Shown piece after piece: positions 35,386-43,075 of a DNA stretch of 64,000 nucleotides. The notes beneath the pieces are model-generated. The model was not told the DNA's origin. It did no database searches and saw only the letters and a list, made by a program, of their open reading frames with translations. Numbering within the stretch: position 1 is the stretch's first letter; each line of letters opens with the position of its first letter. The position numbers were made by a program, and so were the translations under genes. Source of the stretch: Gemmatimonadota bacterium (GTDB lineage Bacteria > Latescibacterota > UBA2968 > UBA8231); the NCBI GenBank assembly GCA_009840005.1, contig VXOR01000091.1, positions 1-64,000 on the forward strand, read 5' to 3'.

Positions 35386-36801
35386 ATGCACGAGACCAAC
35401 CTACTGCGAGCCGGAGCGGCGATGATCGACATCACCCCGCCGGCAGGGACGCATTTAGCAGGCAGCGGAGCTGGCGAACACCGTCCGGCCCAAGCCGTGA
35501 TGGACCCACTCTTTGCCAAGGCCATCGTCTTTGCGGCAGGCGAGCGGCGCGTCTGTATGGTGATTTTGGATCTCACCATCGTCACCGGCTCCTACACGGA
35601 CCAAATCCGCGCCGCCATCGGCGAGCAAACGGGTATCGCACCCGAGGCGATCATGGTCCAGGCGACCCAAACGCACTCCGCCCCGAGCCTCGGCTACTTT
35701 ATGCTGGACCCAGATTTCCCATTGGAGACCACCGCAGAGACCGAGTATCTGCGCGGGGCCGAGCGCGCCTACGGCGACCGGGCCGCTGCCGCCGCAGTCG
35801 AAGCCGCAGTCGAAGCAGTGAGCAAGCTGCAACCTGTGCGCATCGGTCTGGGACGCGGCGTGTTAGGGGATTTGGCCTTCAATCGCCGTGGCATACGCCG
35901 GGACGGCACTATCGCCATGCCCAAGCCGCTGGGTCGGGAACAGCAGCCGTTTGGGATCGCGGATATCTGCTATCTCGAAGGGCCAATGGACCCGGAAGTC
36001 GGCGTGTGCTGCATCCAAGATATGAATATGCAGCCGCTGGCCTTTCTCCTGCACTACACCTGTCACCCGGTCAATGCGTTCGGACACCCCGAGACCTACC
36101 GGGCCGTGTCGGCGGATTGGCCTGGTGCTTGGACGCGGGAAATGCAGCAGCTATTCGGCTCCGACGCCGTGCCGTTAGTCGTCAACGGCTGTTGCGGCAA
36201 CATCAACCCCTGGCATCCCTTCGACCCGGATTGCCGGCCGGATCACCAGCGGATGGGGCGCGAATTGGCCCAGATAAGCGAACGCATCGTCCACAATATG
36301 ACGTTTGCCAACGACGCTGCATTGGATTGTAAGATGGAAAAGGTCGGCCTGCCCTTGCGCGAAATTCTGGCCGAGCGCTTGCGCGAGGTCAACGCGATCC
36401 TCGCTGAGAATCCGCAACCGCCGCGCGGAGCCAACGGCGAAGTGGACCCGCACTGGTTCCGGGCCGCATCGACCCGCAGCGTCGAACTGTGCCGACAGCG
36501 GAACGCCGAGTTCCCCTATGAAATCCAAGCTTTCCGCATCGGCGACCTCGGCGTAATCGGCCTGCCTGGAGAACCTTTTGTCGAGGGACAACTCGCGCTC
36601 AAAACGAACTCAGCGGCCCCTTTTCTCTTTCCAGCGCACCTCACCACGCACTATGTCGGCTACCTGCCGACGCGGGCAGCCTACGCCCGAGGCGGACACG
36701 AGGCCAACGAAGACGTTACCTACTGGGCCAAGCTCGCCCCCGGCAGCCTCGAAACGGTCGTCGAGCAGGCCCGGACGCTGGTGGAAGAACTGTTTGTATG
36801 A
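35386..36801 (+). CDS. Neutral/alkaline ceramidase N-terminal domain-like protein
   Basis: A 471-residue protein related to the N-terminal domain of neutral ceramidases, widespread in Planctomycetota and related bacteria. It starts with RAGAAMIDITPPAGTHLAGSG, has VQATQTHSAPS (metal-binding His region), LHYTCHPVNAFG, VVNGCCGNINPW (zinc-binding NGCxGNxNP) and FRIGDLGVIGLPGEPF. Hydrolysis of an amide or ester is likely, but ceramide is not an assured substrate in this lineage. The ATG at 35386 follows GAAAGGAAAG; no signal peptide is visible. Its stop overlaps the next start by ATGA. Confidence 0.85.
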   Translation: MHETNLLRAGAAMIDITPPAGTHLAGSGAGEHRPAQAVMDPLFAKAIVFAAGERRVCMVILDLTIVTGSYTDQIRAAIGEQTGIAPEAIMVQATQTHSAPSLGYFMLDPDFPLETTAETEYLRGAERAYGDRAAAAAVEAAVEAVSKLQPVRIGLGRGVLGDLAFNRRGIRRDGTIAMPKPLGREQQPFGIADICYLEGPMDPEVGVCCIQDMNMQPLAFLLHYTCHPVNAFGHPETYRAVSADWPGAWTREMQQLFGSDAVPLVVNGCCGNINPWHPFDPDCRPDHQRMGRELAQISERIVHNMTFANDAALDCKMEKVGLPLREILAERLREVNAILAENPQPPRGANGEVDPHWFRAASTRSVELCRQRNAEFPYEIQAFRIGDLGVIGLPGEPFVEGQLALKTNSAAPFLFPAHLTTHYVGYLPTRAAYARGGHEANEDVTYWAKLAPGSLETVVEQARTLVEELFV

Positions 36802-38852
36802 ACCATTTATCAAACGCATTCCTCGTCGCCGCAATAACCCTACTCACCGGTGCGGTCGCCTCCTTGGCTGAAGAAGGGATGCAGCCGCAAGTCGCGATCA
36901 TCACTGGCGAATTTCGGGATCCCCACTCGCGGGAAATCGGGTTTCAATACGACTCTGCTCTGTCCCCAGCGCAGACCACGTCCCGCATCGTCCTAGACGA
37001 GCAGAACCGCTTCTCCCTCTCAGTGCCCACTGCGTGGGGGACCCTCGTCATCGGACGGTACGAAAGCGGGTTCCCTAGCTTGTGGCAGCTACTGAAGTTC
37101 ATGGTCTTTGACAAGCGAGATCTGTTCGCCTTCTATGTCGAACCCGGCGACAGTTTGCACATCTTCGTGGAGGAGGGCTTTTTCGGGCCTTCTTATTCGT
37201 TTAGCGGCCCAGGAGCCGACAATAACCGTTTCGTGGTCGAATGGATGTCCGAATTCGGTCCCTTCAGTCTAGACTACAAGGGGCTGGAAATCGCAGATTT
37301 CAAGCACCAAGTAGATCAGCGGCGGCAAGACCAGTTCGAATTTCTGGCCGAGGGACGCGAGGAGTACGCACTCACCCCGGGATTTGTCGATTATGCTACG
37401 GCATTCATCAAGTACGAATGGGCTCAACGCATGATTTCCTACCCGAGGCGTTACTATCTCGCCAATGGACGCGAGAACAAAGCTATTGTGCCGGCGTACT
37501 ACGACTTCCTGTTAGATATTCCCCTAGCGGACGAAAAGGCCATAAGCACGCCGGATTATGACACATTTGTAGATCTTACGCTCGACTGGTTTGCGAAGAT
37601 GGAAGAGGAAGATAGAGAGGAACACAAATCTCCTGCCATGTCTAAACTACTGAAACTGTCGCAGTACGGCCTGTCGGATTCGGCCCAAGCCCGCTTTGAT
37701 TCGATATACGAAAAGAACAACGTTCCTATCCTAGGCCTGTCACCGCTAATCGATTTGTCTCGGTACGGTCTGTCGGATTCGCTCCAAGCTCGGCTCGATT
37801 CAAGTTACGAAAAGGCCGAGAAACCAAAACTGTCCGAACAATTCGACTTGTCGCGGCTAGGCGCGTCGCAAGCAAAGCAAACTCTCCTCGACTCGCTGTT
37901 TGCACAGACCAAATCCTATAGGAGTACCTATCCAAATGAAGACGCGCCGAGAGTCGATACTACGGACGGGAGGGTGGTCTTTCATCTCGCCAAAGAAGGA
38001 CAGTTGGAAGAATTCGCCAAGACGCGCAAGCTCTCCGAGAAAATCAATATGTCGGGATTGGGTCTGTCGGATTCGCTCCAAGCTCAGCTCGATTCAAGTT
38101 ACGCAAACCACAAACCGCGCAAGCTGTCGGACATCGTCGATCTAGCGCAGTTCGATTTGTCGGCAACAGCTCAAGCCCGCCTCGACTCGCTGTTCACCGA
38201 ACCACTAGGCTGGACGACCTGGGATTTTGCGCAGCGATACGATCAAGCGAAAAAATCCATGGAGGGGCGGGTGCTATATTGGTATCTGGCCGGGCAGGTA
38301 ATCAAGGGATTTGAGGGTGGTAGCGAGCAATTTGAGCGAGCCCGCGAAAAGTGGGAGGATTTCAAGAAAATCAACCCGCACCCAGAATACACCGAGGCGA
38401 TCGCAGCGGCGTTGCACAAGGCCCTTCGTCTGAGCCCAGGGCAGCCCGCTCCCGACTTCACCCTCTCCGACCTCGACGGCCAGCCAGTATCCCTGAGTCA
38501 GTTCAAAGAGAAGGCGGTATTCTTGGATTTCTGGGCAAGTTGGTGCGGACCGTGTATCGGCGACCTAGTTTTTCTGCGACAGATCAAAGCGCAAATGGCT
38601 GATCAGCCAGTCGTATTTCTCAATATCTCGTTGGACGAAAGCGCTTCCGCTTGGCGCAAGGCCGTCGCCGAACACGAGATCAAAGGAATCCACGTGCGGG
38701 CGCACGGATCGGGCTCCGAAGTGGCGAAAAGCTATAACGTAACGAGCTTGCCCGAATACTACATAGTGGACGCGCAGGGGTTGATTGCGGAGCGCCTATC
38801 TACAGTGCACGATACAGACGAGATTGTAGCAACGATCGAAAAGAGCTTGTGA
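36798..38852 (+). CDS. TlpA-like thioredoxin-fold protein with internal repeats
   Basis: A 684-residue exported protein. The N-terminus is a signal peptide (MNHLSNAFLVAAITLLTGAVASLA). Residues 30-280 form an unassigned region with a beta-rich start. Residues about 282-470 hold five degenerate copies of a roughly 30-residue unit built on LSxYGLSDSxQARLDSxY. From about residue 550 is an AhpC/TlpA-type thioredoxin domain: PGQPAPDFTLSDLDGQPV, active-site WCGPC (C583, C586) and TSLPEYYIVDAQG. These proteins act as extracytoplasmic thiol oxidoreductases. The ATG overlaps the ceramidase-like stop (ATGA), so the two are co-translated. The repeated segment is the unusual part; its partner is unknown. 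Confidence 0.85.
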   Translation: MNHLSNAFLVAAITLLTGAVASLAEEGMQPQVAIITGEFRDPHSREIGFQYDSALSPAQTTSRIVLDEQNRFSLSVPTAWGTLVIGRYESGFPSLWQLLKFMVFDKRDLFAFYVEPGDSLHIFVEEGFFGPSYSFSGPGADNNRFVVEWMSEFGPFSLDYKGLEIADFKHQVDQRRQDQFEFLAEGREEYALTPGFVDYATAFIKYEWAQRMISYPRRYYLANGRENKAIVPAYYDFLLDIPLADEKAISTPDYDTFVDLTLDWFAKMEEEDREEHKSPAMSKLLKLSQYGLSDSAQARFDSIYEKNNVPILGLSPLIDLSRYGLSDSLQARLDSSYEKAEKPKLSEQFDLSRLGASQAKQTLLDSLFAQTKSYRSTYPNEDAPRVDTTDGRVVFHLAKEGQLEEFAKTRKLSEKINMSGLGLSDSLQAQLDSSYANHKPRKLSDIVDLAQFDLSATAQARLDSLFTEPLGWTTWDFAQRYDQAKKSMEGRVLYWYLAGQVIKGFEGGSEQFERAREKWEDFKKINPHPEYTEAIAAALHKALRLSPGQPAPDFTLSDLDGQPVSLSQFKEKAVFLDFWASWCGPCIGDLVFLRQIKAQMADQPVVFLNISLDESASAWRKAVAEHEIKGIHVRAHGSGSEVAKSYNVTSLPEYYIVDAQGLIAERLSTVHDTDEIVATIEKSL

Positions 38853-38940
38853 AGGAGAAAGAAGAAAGAGTTGTTTGTCTGAGCTAGGGAACTCAGGCGT
38901 TCAGGTGCGGGTGGATGGGGAATCAGGTTTACTAAAAGCG

Positions 38941-39216
38941 CTAGTCGCTAAACGCCTTGAACGCCAGCCCGGCAATCGCCAAAATCGTCGTTATCTGGAG
39001 CGGTACAACCCAGCGGTATAATCGGTCGATTTTGGTTTCCAGCGACTCCCGATTGGCGTCAATTTTGCCGTCTAACTCCGCACGGGTGGCGTCGATCTTG
39101 GTTTCGATGCGGCCCAGCCGCACGTCGATTTGCTCGACAATGCCCTCTAGCCGGGCGATACGCCCCTCGTGATCTAACGGATACGGACGCTCCGGCGGCG
39201 GATGGTGCTCACTCAC
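38941..39216 (-). CDS. Small coiled-coil protein with C-terminal membrane anchor
   Basis: A 91-residue protein. The N-terminus is proline-rich and charged (MSEHHPPPERPYPLDHEGRI), followed by a heptad-patterned coiled coil (IARLEGIVEQIDVRLGRIET, KIDATRAELDGKIDANRESL) and a C-terminal membrane segment (VVPLQITTILAIAGLAFKAF). It is an anchored oligomerising protein of a kind often found alone; function unknown. It lies convergent to the TlpA-like gene. Confidence 0.6.
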   Translation of the reverse strand: MSEHHPPPERPYPLDHEGRIARLEGIVEQIDVRLGRIETKIDATRAELDGKIDANRESLETKIDRLYRWVVPLQITTILAIAGLAFKAFSD

Positions 39217-39523
39217 GATCCGACCTCCTCAGTGTTAAAGCGTGAACAGCGCGAACCCTCCGTACTGGATATTCGCAAAATCCATGCCACGGCGGCAGTG
39301 CAGTGGGGAAGGACTGAGCCGTGCGGATCAGACTGTATCGGACACAACCCATCTGTGAGACCTTTAGGGAGCACCCTCTAAGGGTAGTGCGTCAGGTCGA
39401 AAATTTCAATCCCTTGGTAAAGAGACAAAATATCCAAGAAAATTCAACCTGACGCATTATCTCTCCTCCACGCAGCCTGTCGGAATTGATACGGTGTAGG
39501 CATGACAGTAGATTCCTGATATC
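39217..39523. other. Intergenic stretch with an inverted repeat
   Basis: About 307 bp without a gene. The notable content is the inverted repeat at 39388-39456. The last 60 bp precede the antitoxin gene and probably hold its promoter, but no convincing -35/-10 pair stands out. Confidence 0.5.
39388..39456. repeat. Inverted repeat, possible MITE or element end
   Basis: Perfect 10-bp arms TGCGTCAGGT (39388-39397) and ACCTGACGCA (39447-39456) are separated by 49 bp. The similarity extends inward with AAATTT/AAAATT, giving near-identical ends of about 17 bp. No transposase is nearby. It could be a tiny non-autonomous element or a long stem-loop upstream of the antitoxin gene. Confidence 0.45.
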
Positions 39524-39769
39524 ATGCCTGTTAATCAGATTACTCTTCGCAATGTCGATCCCGAACTTTTGCGGAGGCTTCGCGCTATCAGCACAGAACG
39601 CGGCGAGAGCCTAAACGGCACCGTGCTGCGCCTCCTGCGAGACGCGGTAGGGTTGGATGCGCGTTACGACCGCCTTCGCCGATACGTCACATGGACAGCA
39701 GACGATCTCTCGGATTTTACCGATGCGCTACATGCACAGCGAGTCGCCAATGAGCGGCACTGGCAGTGA
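39524..39769 (+). CDS. Ribbon-helix-helix antitoxin (FitA/VapB type)
   Basis: An 81-residue protein with an N-terminal Arc/FitA-type ribbon-helix-helix: INQITLRNVDPELLRRLR is the strand and first helix pattern, followed by ERGESLNGTVLRLLRDAVG. Antitoxins of this type bind their own promoter and neutralise a PIN-domain toxin. Its stop overlaps the next frame as GTGA, exactly as in intact toxin-antitoxin operons. The downstream toxin is broken, so this is likely an orphan. Confidence 0.75.
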   Translation: MPVNQITLRNVDPELLRRLRAISTERGESLNGTVLRLLRDAVGLDARYDRLRRYVTWTADDLSDFTDALHAQRVANERHWQ

Positions 39770-40035
39770 ACCCGACCGACCGACTTGTCCTCAACACCAG
39801 CGTTTACTCACACCTTCTTACCGGCCATCCACAGGTGATCAACTATGTGGATGCTCCCACCTCGTCAACTACTGAACCCAACTTCGCGCTCCCTCCTGTC
39901 AGCCACCTCCTGAATGCGAATGACGTTGCGCGTCGAGTTCAGTACCGCGGCGGTGTCGAGGCCGTTGGCGGGCACTTCGCCAGCGATGTCGTCGAGGAAG
40001 GAGCGCAGGTAGCCACCCCGTTGGGCCGGGGGTAG
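39766..40035 (+). pseudogene. Truncated PIN-domain toxin remnant (VapC-like)
   Basis: A GTG start overlaps the antitoxin stop. The first 25 or so residues (DRLVLNTSVYSHLLTGHPQV) resemble the beginning of a PIN-domain ribonuclease, where LDTS-x-L is the usual opening. Here the first catalytic Asp is Asn (VLNTS), and homology ends at about position 39850; the remainder is antisense sequence of the convergent Gfo/Idh gene. Most of the PIN domain with the other acidic residues is missing, so the toxin cannot be active. Confidence 0.6.
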
Positions 40036-40896
40036 TGGCTCGATCTGCACGGTGTCATCTTCCCTGCCGAGCACTTGAATTTCCTTGGCCGTAGTCGCAG
40101 TCTCGATTACTCCATCCCGTCCCCAAAACGTGGTCCGCCAGTAATAGGGCATCGTATATCCGGCCTTATCGGGTGCGAAGTACGACACGTCGCCCAAGAC
40201 CCCGCAGCCATTGTCCATCTCCAGCATCATCTGCCCGGCGTCCTGCATGTGGAGATCTTCGGGAACGAGAGCCCGCCAGCAGCGGGCGGCGTTGATTTTC
40301 GCCCACTGGCGGCCTGTAACCCAAGGCAAGGCGTCGATGGCGTGGATACCAATATCAGTGATGGTGCCGCCGTGTTTGCCCTGTTCAAAATACCAGCCGG
40401 GCCGCGAGCCCAAGAGCAGCGGGTGTTGGCCACCAAAGGCAATGGCGTGGACCTCGCCGATGCGGCCAGCTTGGATCAGGTTGCGCACGCCGATAAACGC
40501 AGCCGAGTCGCGCATGGTCAACATGCAGCCGACCTTGAGGTTTTTCTCGTGCGCCAGCGCCTCAATGCGGTCGAGGTCGTCCATTTTGGTACACAGAGGC
40601 TTGTCGCTGATGACGTGTTTGCCACGCGCCAAGGCCTCGATCAGCACCGAGCCGCGACCGGCAAAATAGGTGCCAGTGGCAACGATATCGCAGTCCACCT
40701 CGTCGAGCATCTGCTCGATCCGGTCGTGGGTAATTGCGGCGGTGCCCTTTGCGCGGATTTCGGCGCACGTCTCCGCGTGCTCCTCGCACGCAGCTACCAC
40801 TTCGAGCGCGGGCGACGCACAGGCTAGTGCGTAGAGGTCGAAGATGTGACCGTGGCGGAAGCCAGCGAAGGCGATTTTGTAAGGGGCTTCACCCAT
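39865..40896 (-). CDS. Gfo/Idh/MocA family oxidoreductase
   Basis: A 343-residue NAD(P)-dependent dehydrogenase. The N-terminal Rossmann fold opens with KIAFAGFRHGHI, departing from the usual GxGxxG, and the family motif EKP is here DKPLCT, with the catalytic-type Lys kept. The C-terminal alpha/beta domain has GGTITDIGIHAIDAL, where the conserved DxxxH is present. The substrate is probably a sugar or polyol derivative. It is followed (upstream in transcription) by the RraA-like gene six bases away, so the two are likely one operon along with the next genes. Confidence 0.85.
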   Translation of the reverse strand: MGEAPYKIAFAGFRHGHIFDLYALACASPALEVVAACEEHAETCAEIRAKGTAAITHDRIEQMLDEVDCDIVATGTYFAGRGSVLIEALARGKHVISDKPLCTKMDDLDRIEALAHEKNLKVGCMLTMRDSAAFIGVRNLIQAGRIGEVHAIAFGGQHPLLLGSRPGWYFEQGKHGGTITDIGIHAIDALPWVTGRQWAKINAARCWRALVPEDLHMQDAGQMMLEMDNGCGVLGDVSYFAPDKAGYTMPYYWRTTFWGRDGVIETATTAKEIQVLGREDDTVQIEPLPPAQRGGYLRSFLDDIAGEVPANGLDTAAVLNSTRNVIRIQEVADRREREVGFSS

Positions 40897-40902
40897 TCCT
40901 TA

Positions 40903-41631
40903 TCACGCTTCCTCTTCCTCGTCGCCGTACGAGTGGCCGCCAAAAATGGCCCGCAGTTCGGCCGCGGATGTGGCTTGGCGCATCTGGGCCATGCGCTCGG
41001 CCTCGTGTTTTTGCAGGGCGCGGACGTTTTCCAGCACAGCGCTGAGCTTGTCGGCGGGAAATTTCACTGCGCCGTTTTCGTCCATGTGGATGATCTCGCC
41101 AGGGGCTACGTCCATACCAGCAACCGAGACCGGCACATTGACCGCGTGAATGGCTTGGGCCCCGTGACCCGCGGTGACGCCGCTGAGCAAGTACTGGAAC
41201 TTCATCGGGCGAATCTCGTCGATGTCGCGCGAAGGCCCGTTGGAAATCGCGCCGACACATCCAATGGCCTGCATGGCCGTGGTCATGTTGCCGCCAGCTA
41301 AGCCGACCTTGCCCTCGATTTCAGGCGGAAACTTCTGCTGGAAGACTAGGATCGTCGGCTTGGGCGAGGCGTCGAGGGCGTCGAGAACGTCCATGAAGCT
41401 AACGCCGCTGTAATTGGGGTCGGGCAGGCCAAACGTGCAGGTGACCGCGTAGCCGACCGTAGGGCCGAGCTCGGGATACATGCAGCGCAGCGACTGATCG
41501 GTGTACCAGTTTTCGCTCCAGGGATTATACAGCCCCAAGCACAAGGGGTCGCCCGGATAGGTGGCGACGACGTTGGTAATGGAAGGCGTGTCGAAGTTCT
41601 TCAACTCAGCGAGCATTTCTTGTTCGGTCAT
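40903..41631 (-). CDS. RraA-like family protein (possible aldolase)
   Basis: A 242-residue RraA-like protein. The family holds 4-hydroxy-4-methyl-2-oxoglutarate/oxaloacetate aldolases and the RNase E inhibitor RraA. The metal and substrate site GGNMTTAMQAIGCVGAISNG followed by GPSRDIDEI (the Arg-Asp pair) is clear. The N-terminus FDTPSITNVV is typical of the aldolase type. Its place between a dehydrogenase and a creatininase-family gene suggests sugar-acid or keto-acid breakdown. The C-terminus ends in an acidic tail (DEEEEEA). Confidence 0.85.
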   Translation of the reverse strand: MTEQEMLAELKNFDTPSITNVVATYPGDPLCLGLYNPWSENWYTDQSLRCMYPELGPTVGYAVTCTFGLPDPNYSGVSFMDVLDALDASPKPTILVFQQKFPPEIEGKVGLAGGNMTTAMQAIGCVGAISNGPSRDIDEIRPMKFQYLLSGVTAGHGAQAIHAVNVPVSVAGMDVAPGEIIHMDENGAVKFPADKLSAVLENVRALQKHEAERMAQMRQATSAAELRAIFGGHSYGDEEEEA

Positions 41632-41661
41632 TAGAAACTCCTGATTAGGTAATGGAAAACG

Positions 41662-42051
41662 TCAACCTGCGTCCACCGCGTTTTTCTTCCACACATGGTA
41701 AAACAGATTCGCCACGAGGCACATAGCGAGGATGGTTAAATACGCGCTTATGGTGCCTATCTCTTTCTTAAGAATGGCAAATACAGCATTGGTGACAATC
41801 AACGCCGCGTACAGCACAAGGGTATGTCGCCACTCAAAGTTCCAACGGTCCATCGTACTTCCTTCTTGTGTCGTCGCTTTTTTCTTTCGCGCATGGTAAA
41901 GCACCTGAGGAGATAGGACGAGTACGCAGAGGATCAAATACGCGCTTATGAAACCTATCTCTTTCTCGAGCAGGGTCATCACACCATTGACGATGACCAA
42001 GGCTGCGTATAATCCGAAAAAATGCCACCACTCAAAATTCCAACGGTCCAT
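41662..42051 (-). CDS. Membrane protein made of two tandem 2-TM units
   Basis: A 129-residue protein that is an internal duplication. Unit 1 begins MDRWNFEWWHFFGLYAALVI and ends LYHARKKK; unit 2 begins MDRWNFEWRHTLVLYAALIV and ends FYHVWKKN. Each unit has two hydrophobic segments separated by a charged KEIG-ISAYL turn, so four membrane segments in all. The ATG at 42051 follows AAGGAG; a second ATG at 41853 opens unit 2 and is itself preceded by AGAAGGAAGT. No known family recognised. It lies between the RraA-like and creatininase-like genes in the same orientation. Confidence 0.75.
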   Translation of the reverse strand: MDRWNFEWWHFFGLYAALVIVNGVMTLLEKEIGFISAYLILCVLVLSPQVLYHARKKKATTQEGSTMDRWNFEWRHTLVLYAALIVTNAVFAILKKEIGTISAYLTILAMCLVANLFYHVWKKNAVDAG

Positions 42052-42094
42052 GGCACCCACTCCTTATTCATGTGGTTCCAATATGCGCGTCACG

Positions 42095-42907
42095 TCAATG
42101 CTGGTCGCGGCGCGGCAAGATCGGCTGATTCTTCAACTCGCGGATTAGCTCTACAAGCCCCTCAGTCGCCGCTGCTAAAAATTTCTCGCCCTTTTCCTTG
42201 GTAGCTTTAGTCGCGTCGCCCATAACCCCGCTGCCCGTCTGTTGGCTCCAGTAGGGTATCAGCCGTGCACCCGATCCCTCGGGGTGCGTGCCACCCAACA
42301 GGTCGGTGCGAAAGCTGGGCGACAGCGGCGAGCGCTCGTCAACGGCCTTGTCCATTTCGACGAGTTCCGGCTTGAGCGCCAAGTAAAGCGAGGTCTCGTA
42401 TTCGCCAGCGTGCGAGGTGCCCCCGTAGGACGAGTCGCGCAGTTCGTTGCCCACAGTCTTGGCACGGCGTATATCCCAGTGATTGACCGAGGCGCAGAGA
42501 ATCTGGCCCTCGTATTCGAGAACAGTGAGGCGGGCCGCTAGGTCGAGCGGCGAGGTGTTGGAGCCGTGGCCATTGACGATGAGGATGCGCTTAAAGCCGT
42601 GGTGGGCCAAGCTGCAACACACGTCCTTGACGTAGCGGATAAAGGTGTCCCACGTAATGGTCAAGGTGCCGTGGAAATCCATGTGGTGCGGGCTATAGCC
42701 GTGGGTGACGGGCGGGGCGAGCACAGCTTCTTCTGGGATGCGGGCCACAGCGCGCTCGCATATCCCGTGGCACAGCACTACGTCCGTATCCACTGGCAGA
42801 TGCGGGCCGTGGTCTTCGTGGGTGGCGACGGGTAGCACGGCCACGCGGCCCGCGGCTGCGGCGTCCCGGGTCTCGTTCCAAATCATTTCAGCGTAGCGGT
42901 ATTTCAC
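42095..42907 (-). CDS. Creatininase family protein
   Basis: A 270-residue metal-dependent amidohydrolase of the creatininase family. Motifs are VLPVATHEDHGPHLPVDTDV (metal ligands Glu/His/Asp), VTHGYSPHHMDFHGT, VNGHGSNTS and SHAGEYETS. Members open small lactams or cyclic amides, including in mycofactocin and riboflavin-type pathways; the substrate here is unknown. GTG at 42907 is the start because AAAGGAGCG lies upstream and the frame further left is not homologous. It heads a leftward cluster with the 2x2-TM protein, RraA-like and Gfo/Idh genes. Confidence 0.88.
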   Translation of the reverse strand: MKYRYAEMIWNETRDAAAAGRVAVLPVATHEDHGPHLPVDTDVVLCHGICERAVARIPEEAVLAPPVTHGYSPHHMDFHGTLTITWDTFIRYVKDVCCSLAHHGFKRILIVNGHGSNTSPLDLAARLTVLEYEGQILCASVNHWDIRRAKTVGNELRDSSYGGTSHAGEYETSLYLALKPELVEMDKAVDERSPLSPSFRTDLLGGTHPEGSGARLIPYWSQQTGSGVMGDATKATKEKGEKFLAAATEGLVELIRELKNQPILPRRDQH

Positions 42908-43029
42908 GGCGATTCGCTCCTTTAAGACAGTAGGATCAGCGCACGAGAACGCGGGAAGAAATACGCAATTCGCGCCGCAGGGGCAAGTTGCCGTTCCTCG
43001 ACAGTTTTTGGCATCCCTTCTATATTTCA

Positions 43030-43047
43030 AGTAGAGTCATCTCTACT
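43030..43047. promoter_or_regulatory. 18-bp palindrome upstream of ddl
   Basis: AGTAGAG-TCAT-CTCTACT, perfect 7-bp arms, lies 29 bp before the ddl start codon in the 168-bp divergent gap between the creatininase-like gene and ddl. It may be an operator or a stem in the ddl leader. TTGGCA about 25 bp before it could be a -35 box. Confidence 0.4.
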
Positions 43048-43075
43048 CGCAACTTAATCGAAGGAACAGCAATAC

